The notes: generated by a model not told the origin, from the letters alone. 64,000 nucleotides of DNA from Akkermansiaceae bacterium (GCA_018402445.1 JAGYIT010000012.1:22407-86406), one strand, 5' to 3'; positions 9,202-18,735 are shown, numbered from the stretch's first letter. Numbers and translations are program-made.

Positions 9202-12200
9202 ATGAATGATGATTTTCCCAACCGGCCTGTTTATATTTTCCCGGGAAAGATTCACTCCCGCGAGGAATCACCGTTCGCCAAGAGCAAAAAGGAGTTTGGA
9301 GCAATACAACGCCGGACGAACCTGAATAACCCGGGCTTCGCCCTGGTTGCGGCGCTCATGATGCTCATCCTCCTGGCGGTGTTGGCCGTCGGATTGCTCG
9401 GTCTCTCTTCCGTGACGCTGCGCTCCTCGGCGCAAGGCGCGGTGCAAGCCGAGGCGCGGGCGAATGCCCGGATGGGACTGATGATCGCCATCGGCGAACT
9501 GCAGAAAACCATGGGGCCGGACAGACGTATGAGCGCATATGCCGCGACGCTCGCAGGCGATGAGCGGGTCGGTCACGGTATTTCACCCGCCACGCCCCAG
9601 GCCTGGTGGGTCGGCGTATCCCATAGCGACCCCTCCCAAAACGTCGATCACACGAACGGGAATCCGGTGGTGTGGCTTGTATCCGGTTTGGACACAAGCA
9701 AATCCCCGGCCGAACAACTCTCCGGCTCCTTCGCCTACCCCGTGATCCTACATGGCGAGAACAGCATCAACACCGCAGCGCTGAGCGGCGGCGAGCCGAT
9801 CCGGGCGGGGAAAATCAAATTGGCCGCCGGGGCGAACGGAAAACCCGGAAGTTATGCGTGGTTTGTAGAGGACGAGGGCATGAAAGCCCAATTGGCGGCC
9901 TCGCCGCCCGGGGTGCGCAACGATCTTTCCGAGCCTCCCGGGGGCGGGGTTCTTCCGGCGTCCTATGACATAGGGATCCTGCGCGGGTTGGATGTGATAT
10001 CAGGCACCTCCCCTGAAACGGCTGGTCGCCTCCTGTCGATCAACGATCTCCCGCTTATCGGCGCGCCCAAGGACATCGCCCGGGACAAGCGCTTCAGCTA
10101 CACCACCCGCTCCCACGGCGTTTTGAGCGATGTCAAGAATGGCGGGCTAAAAAAAGACCTCACGATCGCCTTTGAAAAAGACGAGGTCTTCGCCGCCGTG
10201 TTCGGTGATGGTGTGCCTGTTGGTGGGAAGTTCCCTTCCAATTACATCATCATGGATGAGGAAAAGTTCGCCCTCTGCTCCGACCTCCAGACCAATGGCT
10301 ACATCCACTGGGAAATGTTGAAGGATTTCTACAACCTGAAAAAGCACATCAGCACCACAGGGGGGGTTGAGTCACTCCAGCCCGTCGTATTCTCCGGCTA
10401 CGGCATGGGATACACGGGAGCCATTGACGGACGAGACCAACCGCTTTACAAGAATGGCAGACTTGGCCCACATCAGATCGGCAACAATGAGGACACCGTA
10501 GCGAATCAAAGACGGCTTCCCTACGGCGACTATGGAAAGAACGGAGCTGCAGCGCTGGAACCAGTCGACTTTTACAAGCACAGTCCGGTGGTGCCCGTCC
10601 TTCAGCGCTTGCAGCAGAATGCCTGGCTGGAGAGGCTCGTAACCGACGGCGTGCCGCATGTCCGCACCAACGTGCAGATCTGGCTCGCCCAATACAACCC
10701 CTACAACATCTGCCTGGACAATCGGGGGCCCTTCTCCCGCGGCTACTCGCAGGTGGATTTCGATCACAAGGGACTGCGGGTGGAACGAAGCCCCGGAGGA
10801 GTGCAGGAGTGGATGACCCGCTTCTACAAGGGGTTTCTCGGCCGGACCCAGGTGACATCGGGCACTCCCGTGCTACTGGCCCCCGGGCGATCCCACGTCA
10901 TGGCGATCCAGAGGGACACCGACAACGCCATCGAGAACAAAAGCGGCTATTATGTCAGCGGAACGTTCGGCGAAAACGTCAAGGATCTGAGCATGGAAAG
11001 TTCATACATGGACCGTCGCTTGTATGAAGAAGAATGCCAGCCAAACACCCTGACCTACACCTTTAATCTCGGCGGAAACCGGGCAATCGTCCACGGAGGT
11101 AACAGTAATCGTAATTTCAACCCAAGCAACGTGGGGAACAAGCATGGGTGGAGTGTCTCCCAAATCCTGTGGGCACCCTACTCGTGGGATGCCTTCACGA
11201 CAAAAAAGATCCGCTATGAGAATGTCGGCCTCAATCAACTCAACGAGAACTTCATGGGCTCGTTCGCTTTCAGCCTCCGCACCACCCGGGAACCCGTGTC
11301 CGGCGCGGGTCCCGCGATCCGTCCACTGGTGGACTCGAATCTCCGGGCGCTGCTGGCCAACGGGCGCTGGGACTCCCCGCTTGGCCTCAATCTTCTGGCG
11401 GGTTACTCGCAGGATGGGGAAGGCGAGGTGGACGCGCAAATCATGCAGATGAATGTGCAGGACGATCCGAAGGGATACGCCTACTGGGGAGGCGGACGAG
11501 ATCCCGTGGACGGCTACGACCGGGTCATCCTTTTTGACATTCCCAGAAAAGACCTGATTTCAATCGGGCAATTGCAGCACGCGAATCTCGGGCGCTTCAG
11601 CTACGAACCCAGCTATGTGATCGGCAATTCCTACGCCAACCTGCGCATCCCCACCGATCAATGGCGGGCTTCGGTTTCCGACACCTATACCAACACCGCG
11701 AACTGGAATATTCAGGGAAACTTCAACCTCTACGACGCCTCCTACCTGGCGAATGAGGTGCTGTGGGACGGCTACACCTTCACCACCATCCCGCAGGTGG
11801 CGGACAACCGCGACCCGTCCTCGGAAGAGGCGCCCAGCGCAGCCTTGTTCTCGCGGCTACTCAGCGGGGAGGCTTCCCTGCCCAACCCGCGCTATCTTCC
11901 CTACGAGCCGGTTGGATCGAAATTCGACCTCGCGTCCTTGCAGCAAACGACGCCTGCGGGCGAGGAAACCGGCGGGTTCCACCACAACGCCGGCCACGTC
12001 ATGGTCGATGGCTCCTTCAACGTGAACTCCGTCTCCGTCGATGCCTGGGAGGCCTTCCTCTCGGGCACCCATCAGCTTCCCTATCAGAAAATTGACGGGA
12101 ACGGCGTGGTCACCGGCTTTGCGGGCGATGTGGAAGGTGTCCGTTTCCCACGAGTGCAGGCATCGTTTGGCGGACCCACCGAAAAGAGCAGTCTCGATGA

Positions 12201-12750
12201 GGGTTACTGGACTGGCTTCCGCAGCCTTGAACAAACCGAAGTGCGCGAATTGGCCGAGGCCATCGTGGAAGAGGTGAAGAAGCGCGGTCCGTTTCTGTCG
12301 ATGGCTGAATTCGTCAACCGCAAACTTGAAGCCGGTGAACTGGGGCAAAGGGGCACCCTTCAGGCGGCGCTCGACGCAACGGTAAACAAGGATCTCGATT
12401 CGCACTTCGAAAGCGATGCCGGACACCCGGGCATTCCCGGCCATTCAACGCAGGGTGCCGGCTTTCCGGGACAACTGCTACAAGGAGATGTTCTGCAAGC
12501 CCTTGCGCCATTTATGACCGTCCGCTCGGACACCTTCACCATCCGCACTTATGGCGAAACACGCTCACCGGATGGGCAAGAGGTGCTGGCACGCGCATGG
12601 TGTGAAGCTACCGTTCAACGCTTTCCCGATCCGGTTCCCCATTCACAATCCAGTCAGGATGCCCTTTCGGAACTCGCAGAACCCAGCAGCCAATTCGGGC
12701 GGCGCTTCAAAATCACATCCTTCCGCTGGCTCCACCCGGAGGAAATTTGA
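9202..12750 (+). CDS. Large pilin-like (PilX/Verru_Chthon-type) surface protein
   Basis: A 1182-residue protein with a 45-residue polar leader and then a hydrophobic helix at about 46-69 beginning PGFALVAALMMLILL, followed by polar sequence. This resembles a type IV prepilin signal, with possible cleavage before F47 and no Glu at mature position 5. The next segment, LMIAIGELQKTMGPDRRMSA, is a hallmark of a large verrucomicrobial family related to PilX-type minor pilins and Verru_Chthon cassette proteins. The remaining 1050 residues are beta-rich and contain no catalytic motif I can name. The protein is probably anchored in the inner membrane or assembled into a pilus-like fibre. It is followed by a small secreted partner at 12762 and preceded by a candidate operator shared with the esterase operon, so it may belong to the same polysaccharide response. 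Confidence 0.65.
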   Translation: MNDDFPNRPVYIFPGKIHSREESPFAKSKKEFGAIQRRTNLNNPGFALVAALMMLILLAVLAVGLLGLSSVTLRSSAQGAVQAEARANARMGLMIAIGELQKTMGPDRRMSAYAATLAGDERVGHGISPATPQAWWVGVSHSDPSQNVDHTNGNPVVWLVSGLDTSKSPAEQLSGSFAYPVILHGENSINTAALSGGEPIRAGKIKLAAGANGKPGSYAWFVEDEGMKAQLAASPPGVRNDLSEPPGGGVLPASYDIGILRGLDVISGTSPETAGRLLSINDLPLIGAPKDIARDKRFSYTTRSHGVLSDVKNGGLKKDLTIAFEKDEVFAAVFGDGVPVGGKFPSNYIIMDEEKFALCSDLQTNGYIHWEMLKDFYNLKKHISTTGGVESLQPVVFSGYGMGYTGAIDGRDQPLYKNGRLGPHQIGNNEDTVANQRRLPYGDYGKNGAAALEPVDFYKHSPVVPVLQRLQQNAWLERLVTDGVPHVRTNVQIWLAQYNPYNICLDNRGPFSRGYSQVDFDHKGLRVERSPGGVQEWMTRFYKGFLGRTQVTSGTPVLLAPGRSHVMAIQRDTDNAIENKSGYYVSGTFGENVKDLSMESSYMDRRLYEEECQPNTLTYTFNLGGNRAIVHGGNSNRNFNPSNVGNKHGWSVSQILWAPYSWDAFTTKKIRYENVGLNQLNENFMGSFAFSLRTTREPVSGAGPAIRPLVDSNLRALLANGRWDSPLGLNLLAGYSQDGEGEVDAQIMQMNVQDDPKGYAYWGGGRDPVDGYDRVILFDIPRKDLISIGQLQHANLGRFSYEPSYVIGNSYANLRIPTDQWRASVSDTYTNTANWNIQGNFNLYDASYLANEVLWDGYTFTTIPQVADNRDPSSEEAPSAALFSRLLSGEASLPNPRYLPYEPVGSKFDLASLQQTTPAGEETGGFHHNAGHVMVDGSFNVNSVSVDAWEAFLSGTHQLPYQKIDGNGVVTGFAGDVEGVRFPRVQASFGGPTEKSSLDEGYWTGFRSLEQTEVRELAEAIVEEVKKRGPFLSMAEFVNRKLEAGELGQRGTLQAALDATVNKDLDSHFESDAGHPGIPGHSTQGAGFPGQLLQGDVLQALAPFMTVRSDTFTIRTYGETRSPDGQEVLARAWCEATVQRFPDPVPHSQSSQDALSELAEPSSQFGRRFKITSFRWLHPEEI

Positions 12751-12761
12751 AACAAGGCATC

Positions 12762-13463
12762 ATGAATCGGAACATCTGGATTTTCATCACCGTGACTCTC
12801 TTCGGGTTCGTTGCCACGGTTCTTCCCGTTGCGGCCCAGCAAAAGATCAGCGTACGAACGATGGCGTTGTCGGAGATTGAATCAGATCCATTGTTTTTTA
12901 CCACAACTGGGGATGAGAAATGGGTTCCGGTCGATTGGTCGCGAAGGCAGCCTTCGATGCCTGCCGTGACATTCGCCCAAGAAGGCGTTCTTCCACTGTT
13001 CCGCATGGAGATGGATCCGGATGGCAAATCCGCTTACAAAGTGGCGCATCCGGTGAAAATCCCCGCCGGTGCCAAGGAGATCCTGCTGTTCGCATGGATG
13101 GTGGAAGGCAAGCTACAGTTGCAACCTGTTGACGATGATTTTCTCGGAAAACAACACAACCGTTGGTTACTCATCAATTTCTCCAGTAAGGAGATCGCCT
13201 TCAGGGTCGGGGACGAATCGAAGCCGATTCTCCTGAAGAGCAAGGCTTCCAAGCTGTACACCATCAATGTCGATGAAAACAAGCCCGCGACGATCCTGGG
13301 CCAGGCCAGGATCCGGGGCACCGAGCCGAAACTGTTCTACTCCTCCTATTTTCCCGTAAAAGCGGGGCGCAGGACGATCGTGATCTTCACCGATGACGGT
13401 GACAAGATTCGCACGAAGCTGGTTGCCGACCTTTTCCCAAGGGATGAAAACCCGCGGCAATAG
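12762..13463 (+). CDS. Small secreted partner of the pilin-like protein
   Basis: A 233-residue protein with a clear signal peptide (MNRNIWIFITVTLFGF, cut near VAAQQ). The ATG at 12762 is chosen because the signal peptide starts there; an in-frame TTG at 12747 overlaps the preceding stop. The mature part is rich in beta strand and has no cysteines or catalytic motif that I can see. A small secreted protein just after the large pilin-like gene is a recurring arrangement in Verrucomicrobiota, as far as I know, so the two probably act together at the cell envelope. Spacing of 11 bases suggests one transcript. Function unknown. Confidence 0.6.
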   Translation: MNRNIWIFITVTLFGFVATVLPVAAQQKISVRTMALSEIESDPLFFTTTGDEKWVPVDWSRRQPSMPAVTFAQEGVLPLFRMEMDPDGKSAYKVAHPVKIPAGAKEILLFAWMVEGKLQLQPVDDDFLGKQHNRWLLINFSSKEIAFRVGDESKPILLKSKASKLYTINVDENKPATILGQARIRGTEPKLFYSSYFPVKAGRRTIVIFTDDGDKIRTKLVADLFPRDENPRQ

Positions 13464-13513
13464 CGGCCTGCGTCTGAAAAAAACCTGATATCGGAAATGG
13501 CAACAGGGACGTT

Positions 13514-14878
13514 CTATTCCGGTTTCCGTTCCGTGGGGATTCCGGCCTTCGTCTCCGCGAGCCACTCCTGCAGCCGCGTGTTCATTCGCGTGGCCAGCGC
13601 GGGCTTTTCGGTGGCGAGGTTCTTCGTTTCGCCGATGTCATTTGACACATCGTACAGCTCCAGGGAGCCGTCATCATAGGAGCGGATCAACTTGTAATCC
13701 CCCATCCGTATGGACGAGCCGGGCCGGTTTTCCTTATGGAAAGACCAATGCGGATAATGCCAGAACAGCGCATCACGCTCCAAGGAGCCGCCCCCGAGCA
13801 CAGCTCGCAGTGACTCGCCATCGAAGGCTTCCCTGTCACTGGACGCCACACCCGCCGCATCAAGAATCGTTGCGGTCAGATCCATGCTGACCACCGGCGT
13901 GTTGTTGACCTCGTTGGCCTTGGATACACCCGGCCAACGGATGATGAGTGGAACGCGGACGCCCCCCTCATGCAGATGCCCCTTGCCGTTGCGGAGCGGG
14001 CGGTTGTCCGTGGCACCCGACCAGCCGCCGTTGTCGCTGGTGAAAATGACCAAGGTATCCTCCGCGATGCCCATCTTGTCCAAATGTTCTATCACCCGCC
14101 CGACACCGCGATCCGTCGCCTCGATCTGCCCGCCGTAGATCGGGTTGATCAGACCGGGGCCTTCCTTGCCTTTGTATTTGGCGGTCAATTCCTCGGGAGC
14201 CTCGAAAGGGAAGTGAGGGTTGTATGTCCACAGACAGACGAACATCGGCTGCTCCCGGTTCCTCTCCATCCACTGGATCGTCTCATCGGCCAAGCGGTCG
14301 GTCAGATACTCCCCCTTCTTCCTGTCCTTGAGTGTGGGGATGCCATACGGATCGAAATAGGTCGGCGGCCCACCCATATCACACCCCCCGATGTTCACAT
14401 CAAAGCCCTGGCTATCCGGGTAATGCCCCTCCTTGCCGAGATGCCACTTGCCGATGAATGCGGTCGTGTAGCCCACCTTCTTGAGACGCTCCGCGACGGT
14501 GATCCGCTCATGGGGCAGTGTGTTGTCGGAAGGCGGCGGCTGGATGGTCCGATTGTCCGGCCAGAACCGCTTCCCGTCCGGCCCGTGCTGGGTGATGCGC
14601 AGGCGCGCCGGGCTCAGCCCGGTCATCAGCGCCGCCCTCGTCGGCGAGCAAACCGGGGAAGCCGCATACGCATCGGTGAACCGGACGGCTCCGGATGCGA
14701 AGCGGTCGATCATCGGTGTATTCAGGGCGGCGTTGCCCTGGCAGCCCAGATCCATCCAGCCCATGTCATCCGTCATGATCAGCAGGACATGCGGACTCTT
14801 GCCGGGATCCGTGGCAGCGGTGGAAAGATGCGGGAAAGCGGCAAGAAATGCCGCCGCAATGAGTGCGTGTCGTTTCAT
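13514..14878 (-). CDS. Secreted sulfatase (arylsulfatase A family)
   Basis: A 454-residue exported sulfatase. The start at 14878 gives a normal signal peptide (MKRHALIAAAFLAAFPHLST); upstream in-frame starts would bury it. Metal-binding TDDMGW is at about residues 36-41. The formylglycine site C77-S-P-T-R81 is the cysteine-type motif that needs activation by a formylglycine-generating enzyme, which is not in this window. Later motifs include GKWHLGKEGHYP and FTSDNGG, which hold substrate-sulfate and calcium-binding residues. It probably removes sulfate esters from a sugar or polysaccharide outside the cytoplasm; the exact subfamily cannot be read by eye. It runs in the same direction as the GntR-type regulator upstream (111-base gap). 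Confidence 0.88.
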   Translation of the reverse strand: MKRHALIAAAFLAAFPHLSTAATDPGKSPHVLLIMTDDMGWMDLGCQGNAALNTPMIDRFASGAVRFTDAYAASPVCSPTRAALMTGLSPARLRITQHGPDGKRFWPDNRTIQPPPSDNTLPHERITVAERLKKVGYTTAFIGKWHLGKEGHYPDSQGFDVNIGGCDMGGPPTYFDPYGIPTLKDRKKGEYLTDRLADETIQWMERNREQPMFVCLWTYNPHFPFEAPEELTAKYKGKEGPGLINPIYGGQIEATDRGVGRVIEHLDKMGIAEDTLVIFTSDNGGWSGATDNRPLRNGKGHLHEGGVRVPLIIRWPGVSKANEVNNTPVVSMDLTATILDAAGVASSDREAFDGESLRAVLGGGSLERDALFWHYPHWSFHKENRPGSSIRMGDYKLIRSYDDGSLELYDVSNDIGETKNLATEKPALATRMNTRLQEWLAETKAGIPTERKPE

Positions 14879-14989
14879 TTCCCGAATATACCCTGCGATG
14901 CTGCGCTTGGAAACCGATTTCTTCCGGAATGCCTCGCGCCGTTTCATGGTGACAGCTGCGCCGATCCGGACTGTCACGATCCATCCTGA

Positions 14990-16066
14990 TCACTGGCTCC
15001 TCGAAGGAGCCGGGCCGATGGTCGCCCCGACGAACAGATGCGCCTTGCTGGCGCTCTTGTGCCGGTTGTCCACGCCGATCCCGATCTTATCCACCCATCT
15101 GACCACCCGCTGGATAATGGGGCGGGTGTGCCAGCGGATGTGGGTGACCTGCGGCAGGCACCAGTCCATCAGGGTGTCCGTATCGCAGTAAGCCAGGGAA
15201 ACCTTCTCCGGGGCGATGATGCCCTGCCGGGCGAGGTGATCCCGCGCGGAAATGAAGATCATGGGTTCGTCCAGCAACAGCGCGGTGGGCGGCGTGGTCT
15301 TGAAAAGCGAATCGAGCAGGGTGTGCAATCCCTTCGGGTTGTCTTCCCAATCCGGCAGGTTGTAAGCGCCCGTCTTGATGCCGTGGTGGGAAAGGCGCTC
15401 AAGGAACAGGCATTCGAGAAACCCGGGAGCGGGCTTGCGGCGATCCTCCCGCACCACGTTCACGATGCGGCGATGGCCCAGGGAGACCAGGCGGTCCACG
15501 AGATCGTGGTATGCCCGCACCTTGTCCACCGAAGCGGCGGCGAGCGGAACCTTTCTGTGGCGTCCGAACAGCGCAAAAGTCGGCGTCATCCGCCCGTGGA
15601 ACCATTCGAGCAGCTCCCGGGAACCCGCCACCACCACCCACGCATCGGCCTCCGTGCCCTCGACAAAGCGGGCGATCCGCTTCTGATCCATGCCAAGGCA
15701 GCGCATCGTCTTCGCGGCGAAAGAAGCCCTGTGCCCCCCCGCCCCCAGCATGTGCACCAGCTCCACCAGATAGTCGGTCGTCCGGTCGGACGGCTCGTAG
15801 AGCAGGATCATCACCTTCAGCCCGACCGTCCGCAGGCTCTCCGCGTCCCTCAGAATCCTGCGGCTGCGTTTTCCTCCCCGGTTTTCCAGCAGGCCTTCCT
15901 TTTCCAGGGAGGCAACCGCCGCCAGCACCGTGTTCGTCCCCATCCCGAGATCCCTCACCATCTGGTTGACCCCCGGCATCGTCCCGCCGATGTTGCCGCT
16001 GAGGATCTGGCTGCGGAGGTGATCCGTGAGCTGCACCACGGCGGATTTCGGTGTGAAAGGTCTCAT
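14990..16066 (-). CDS. GntR-type regulator with LacI-like sugar-sensor domain
   Basis: A 358-residue transcription factor. Residues 1-75 form a winged helix of the GntR family (AVVQLTDHLRSQILSGN, then MVRDLGMGTNTVLAAVASLE). Residues 80-355 look like a periplasmic-binding-protein-like sensor, with LLLDEPMIFISARDHLARQG and a typical late segment about cognate effector and operator release. Such hybrids in Verrucomicrobiota usually answer to sugars. The inverted repeat at 16076-16094 starts 10 bases upstream of the start codon, consistent with self-control, and the same motif occurs at two other promoters. The divergent PEP-CTERM gene at 16217 may share this control region. A shortened copy of this gene lies at 24419-24665. 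Confidence 0.8.
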   Translation of the reverse strand: MRPFTPKSAVVQLTDHLRSQILSGNIGGTMPGVNQMVRDLGMGTNTVLAAVASLEKEGLLENRGGKRSRRILRDAESLRTVGLKVMILLYEPSDRTTDYLVELVHMLGAGGHRASFAAKTMRCLGMDQKRIARFVEGTEADAWVVVAGSRELLEWFHGRMTPTFALFGRHRKVPLAAASVDKVRAYHDLVDRLVSLGHRRIVNVVREDRRKPAPGFLECLFLERLSHHGIKTGAYNLPDWEDNPKGLHTLLDSLFKTTPPTALLLDEPMIFISARDHLARQGIIAPEKVSLAYCDTDTLMDWCLPQVTHIRWHTRPIIQRVVRWVDKIGIGVDNRHKSASKAHLFVGATIGPAPSRSQ

Positions 16067-16075
16067 GCGTTTTCA

Positions 16076-16094
16076 ATTACCTATAAAGTAATAG
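16076..16094. promoter_or_regulatory. Candidate operator, ATTAC-N7-GTAATAG, site 2
   Basis: ATTAC (16076-16080) and GTAAT (16088-16092) with spacer CTATAAA, then AG. It lies just upstream of the GntR-type gene and in the shared region with the divergent PEP-CTERM gene. Confidence 0.75.
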
Positions 16095-16216
16095 CAATGC
16101 ACGAAGAAAAATTACGAAGACCTTGATCTCGGGGGAGGTAAAAAAGATCCGTAATCGATGAATGGTTATTTTTATCGACACGCCTACTCCCACATAAACC
16201 AAACCACCAACACTCC

Positions 16217-17089
16217 ATGGAAAACAGAAATTACAACAAACAGGCCGCCGGGCTTCTGAGCGCGGCAGCCGCCCTTTGCCTGGCCGTCTCCTCCGCCCAG
16301 GGTGCGCTCATCGCACACTGGAAGCTCGATGAGGCGAACGGCGACTACACCTCTGGTGGCATCAGGGAAGAAGTCAGCGGCAACTCCACGATTGCCAGGG
16401 AAGTGTCCGCTTCTACCTCTATCACCGAAGGCGCGGCTGGCCTGGCTCCCGATGGCGGCACAGCGATGACGTTCACCGCCACGGACCCCGACAGCTACAT
16501 CAATGCGGGCAGTGTCGAGAGCAATGGAACCTACGTCTCGGGAGCTGCCACCACTCCCTTGGTGCTAGGAAACACATTCTCCATCACCGCCTGGTTCAAT
16601 GTCTCTTCTGTCGCCGGAAATAGCGACCGGATGATCATTTCCAACACGTTCAACTCCAACACCGGATTTGCGCTTGGCACGAGTGGCACCAATATCGTCG
16701 CGGACTTCGGCAACCTGCGGTTCGGAGCGACGGCGGGCATCTCAGCCAATCGCACATACTTCGTGGCGATGCTGCATGACACCGATGGAGACGTGAACTT
16801 CGGCTGGACGGCCGGAGCGAACAACAGGATCTCCCTCTACGATACCACGACCTCGACCTGGCAGCACTTCGACGGCACCCAGAGCAAGAGCGTGATCAAT
16901 TTGCAGAACCTGACCATCGGCAGTTTCACCAGCGCCACCACCCGCGAGTTCGTTGGCACCCTCGATGACATCCGGATCGACAGCGACACCCTGAGCCAGG
17001 CACAGTTGAATGCTCTGGTCATCCCGGAGCCTTCCTCCGCCCTTCTCGGCGGTCTCGGCCTGCTGGTCTTGCTCCGCCGCCGCCGCTAG
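16217..17089 (+). CDS. PEP-CTERM protein with LamG-like domain
   Basis: A 290-residue exported protein. A signal peptide (LLSAAAALCLAVSSAQG) leads into a concanavalin/LamG-type fold from LIAHWKLDE at about residue 32 to about 260, a common glycan-binding or structural jelly roll. The C-terminus has the sorting signal VIPEPSSALLGG, a hydrophobic helix and an RRRR tail, the PEP-CTERM form typical of Verrucomicrobiales. PEP-CTERM proteins are cut by an exosortase (not in this window) and released to the surface or matrix. It is divergent from the GntR-type regulator and followed by a strong terminator, so it is probably transcribed alone. Confidence 0.85.
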   Translation: MENRNYNKQAAGLLSAAAALCLAVSSAQGALIAHWKLDEANGDYTSGGIREEVSGNSTIAREVSASTSITEGAAGLAPDGGTAMTFTATDPDSYINAGSVESNGTYVSGAATTPLVLGNTFSITAWFNVSSVAGNSDRMIISNTFNSNTGFALGTSGTNIVADFGNLRFGATAGISANRTYFVAMLHDTDGDVNFGWTAGANNRISLYDTTTSTWQHFDGTQSKSVINLQNLTIGSFTSATTREFVGTLDDIRIDSDTLSQAQLNALVIPEPSSALLGGLGLLVLLRRRR

Positions 17090-17115
17090 GGCGGATCACG
17101 GATCACCTCTTCACG

Positions 17116-17153
17116 ATCGGGGCAGCTTGCGAGGCAAGTGCCCCGATTTTTTT
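17116..17153 (+). terminator. Rho-independent terminator
   Basis: ATCGGGGCA (17116-17124) pairs with TGCCCCGAT (17139-17147); CTTGC and GCAAG extend the stem inside; seven T follow. It ends the PEP-CTERM transcript. Confidence 0.9.
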
Positions 17154-17190
17154 GCCCCTTGGAACAATACATCCTTGCCTCCATCACGGA

Positions 17191-17255
17191 GTCGCGCCGC
17201 GACGGAAAGAAACCATGCGTTTCCGAACGGAAACAATTCCCTGTCGCGGCGCGAC
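17191..17255. repeat. 13-base inverted repeat enclosing a smaller hairpin
   Basis: GTCGCGCCGCGAC (17191-17203) is the reverse complement of GTCGCGGCGCGAC (17243-17255). The 39-base interior contains further GGAAA/TTTCC pairing, and a small GGGTT-TC-AACCC hairpin follows near 17272. It looks like a REP/BIME-type structure in a gene-free gap (17154-17485) that otherwise shows nothing. Confidence 0.6.
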
Positions 17256-17485
17256 AATTGATGGTAGCCGTGGGTTTCAACCCATGGAATACCGAACCAT
17301 AACGAATCCGCGTCGCGTGGCGACGCTCCGAACTCTTTTCGTTTTTTGACATTTTGCGGATTCAGTAGATGCGCGGGATGGGGTTGGGGATTGATGATGG
17401 AAACGGGTAGTGACGTTCCCGCCGAGGTCGTTCCTGATTTTCAGCGTGCGAGGAATCAAAAACTACTCAATCATCGCGTAAAATC

Positions 17486-17511
17486 ACTCAACCATTGAGT
17501 TAAATTTGACA
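17486..17511 (+). promoter_or_regulatory. Palindrome and -35-like box before the AAA ATPase
   Basis: ACTCAA-CCA-TTGAGT (17486-17500) is a perfect palindrome, with a further ACTCAA half at 17464-17469. A consensus -35 TTGACA lies at 17506-17511, but no good -10 was seen. A possible binding site for a repressor of the gene at 17542. Confidence 0.4.
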
Positions 17512-17541
17512 TTGTCCTAAAAAATGGCAGGATGAGAACTC

Positions 17542-18735
17542 ATGGAATTCAAGCGGGATATTGTCTGTGATCTTGAGAAAGGACTGCGGGAGATGCCGCA
17601 GTTCCTGCAGATTGTTATCGGCCCTAGGCAGGTCGGGAAAACCACGGCGGTGATGCAGGTCGCCGAGCGGTTAGGCTGGCCGAAGGTAGTGGCCTCGGCG
17701 GATGAACCCTTGCCACCGGGGCCGGAGTGGGTGGAGAGCCAATGGCGTATGGCGCGGGTCAAGGAAGCGGGAGACGGGGGGCCGATCCTGCTGGTCTTGG
17801 ATGAAATCCAGAAGGTGGCGGGCTGGTCTGAGGTGATCAAACGCCTGTGGGACGAGGAGCAAACCCGCAAGGGCAGGATACGGGTGGTTTTGCTCGGCTC
17901 GTCCGCCCTGCAGCTTCATCAGGGAATGACGGAAAGCCTGGCGGGACGTTATTTCCTCCACCGCTGCATGCACTGGACTCTGCCGGAATGCGCAAAGGCC
18001 TTCGGATGGTCGCTCGACGATTGGCTATTGTGGGGCGGCTACCCCGGCGCAGCCGCCCTGGCGGGTGATGAATCCCTCTGGCGGCGTTATGTCACGGATT
18101 CGCTGGTCGAGGCGGTCTTGGCGCGTGATGTGATGACCGGCCACAGGATCGCGAAGCCGGTTCTGCTGCGCCATTTGTTCGCGCTTGCCTGCGCCTATCC
18201 GAGCCAGGTCGTTTCCTACAACAAGATGCTCGGCCAACTGGTTGACGCAGGCAACACGACCACCTTGGCCGGTTACGTCGCAGCTCTCGAAACCGCCTTT
18301 TTGCTCTCCGGCCTGCAGGCATGGTCGGGCAGCGCCGTGAAACAGCGATCCAGCAGTCCTAAGCTGATTTTGTGGAACAATGCCCTGATCCACGCGATGT
18401 CCCGGCGGACTGCGGTGGACGTGCGGGCGGATGCCGGATGGCGCGGCCGTTTGGTCGAAAACGCGGTGGGTGCGCACCTGCTCTGTCATCTTCCCAACAT
18501 GGGGTATTCCGTCCATTACTGGCGCGAGGGCAATGCCGAGGTGGATTTCGTGGTGGCGCGGCCAGGCAAGCTTTGGGCGCTGGAAGTCAAGTCCGGTCGC
18601 GGCGGCAAGACTCCCGGATTGCCCGCCTTCCGCAAACGTTTCCCCGAGTCCGAGGCGCTTCTGATCGGTGGCGGCGGAGTGCCGCTTGAGGAGTTTTTCC
18701 ACCACCACCCGGCTGTCTGGTTCGGGCGGGAATGA
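17542..18735 (+). CDS. AAA ATPase with DUF4143 domain
   Basis: A 397-residue protein of the AAA_14/DUF4143 family. The Walker A motif is GPRQVGKTT at residues 27-35; Walker B is ILLVLDEIQK near residue 80. The later arginine-sensor region contains LLGSSALQLHQGMTESLAGR. The DUF4143 part (about 190-370) contains an apparent restriction-endonuclease-like EVDFVVARPGKLWALEVKSG core, with D/E/K residues placed like a PD-(D/E)XK fold. The family is widespread, scattered and often transferred; its role is unknown, with suggestions of defence or toxin-antitoxin-like behaviour. It stands alone between the PEP-CTERM gene and the esterase operon, with a palindrome upstream. Confidence 0.8.
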   Translation: MEFKRDIVCDLEKGLREMPQFLQIVIGPRQVGKTTAVMQVAERLGWPKVVASADEPLPPGPEWVESQWRMARVKEAGDGGPILLVLDEIQKVAGWSEVIKRLWDEEQTRKGRIRVVLLGSSALQLHQGMTESLAGRYFLHRCMHWTLPECAKAFGWSLDDWLLWGGYPGAAALAGDESLWRRYVTDSLVEAVLARDVMTGHRIAKPVLLRHLFALACAYPSQVVSYNKMLGQLVDAGNTTTLAGYVAALETAFLLSGLQAWSGSAVKQRSSSPKLILWNNALIHAMSRRTAVDVRADAGWRGRLVENAVGAHLLCHLPNMGYSVHYWREGNAEVDFVVARPGKLWALEVKSGRGGKTPGLPAFRKRFPESEALLIGGGGVPLEEFFHHHPAVWFGRE

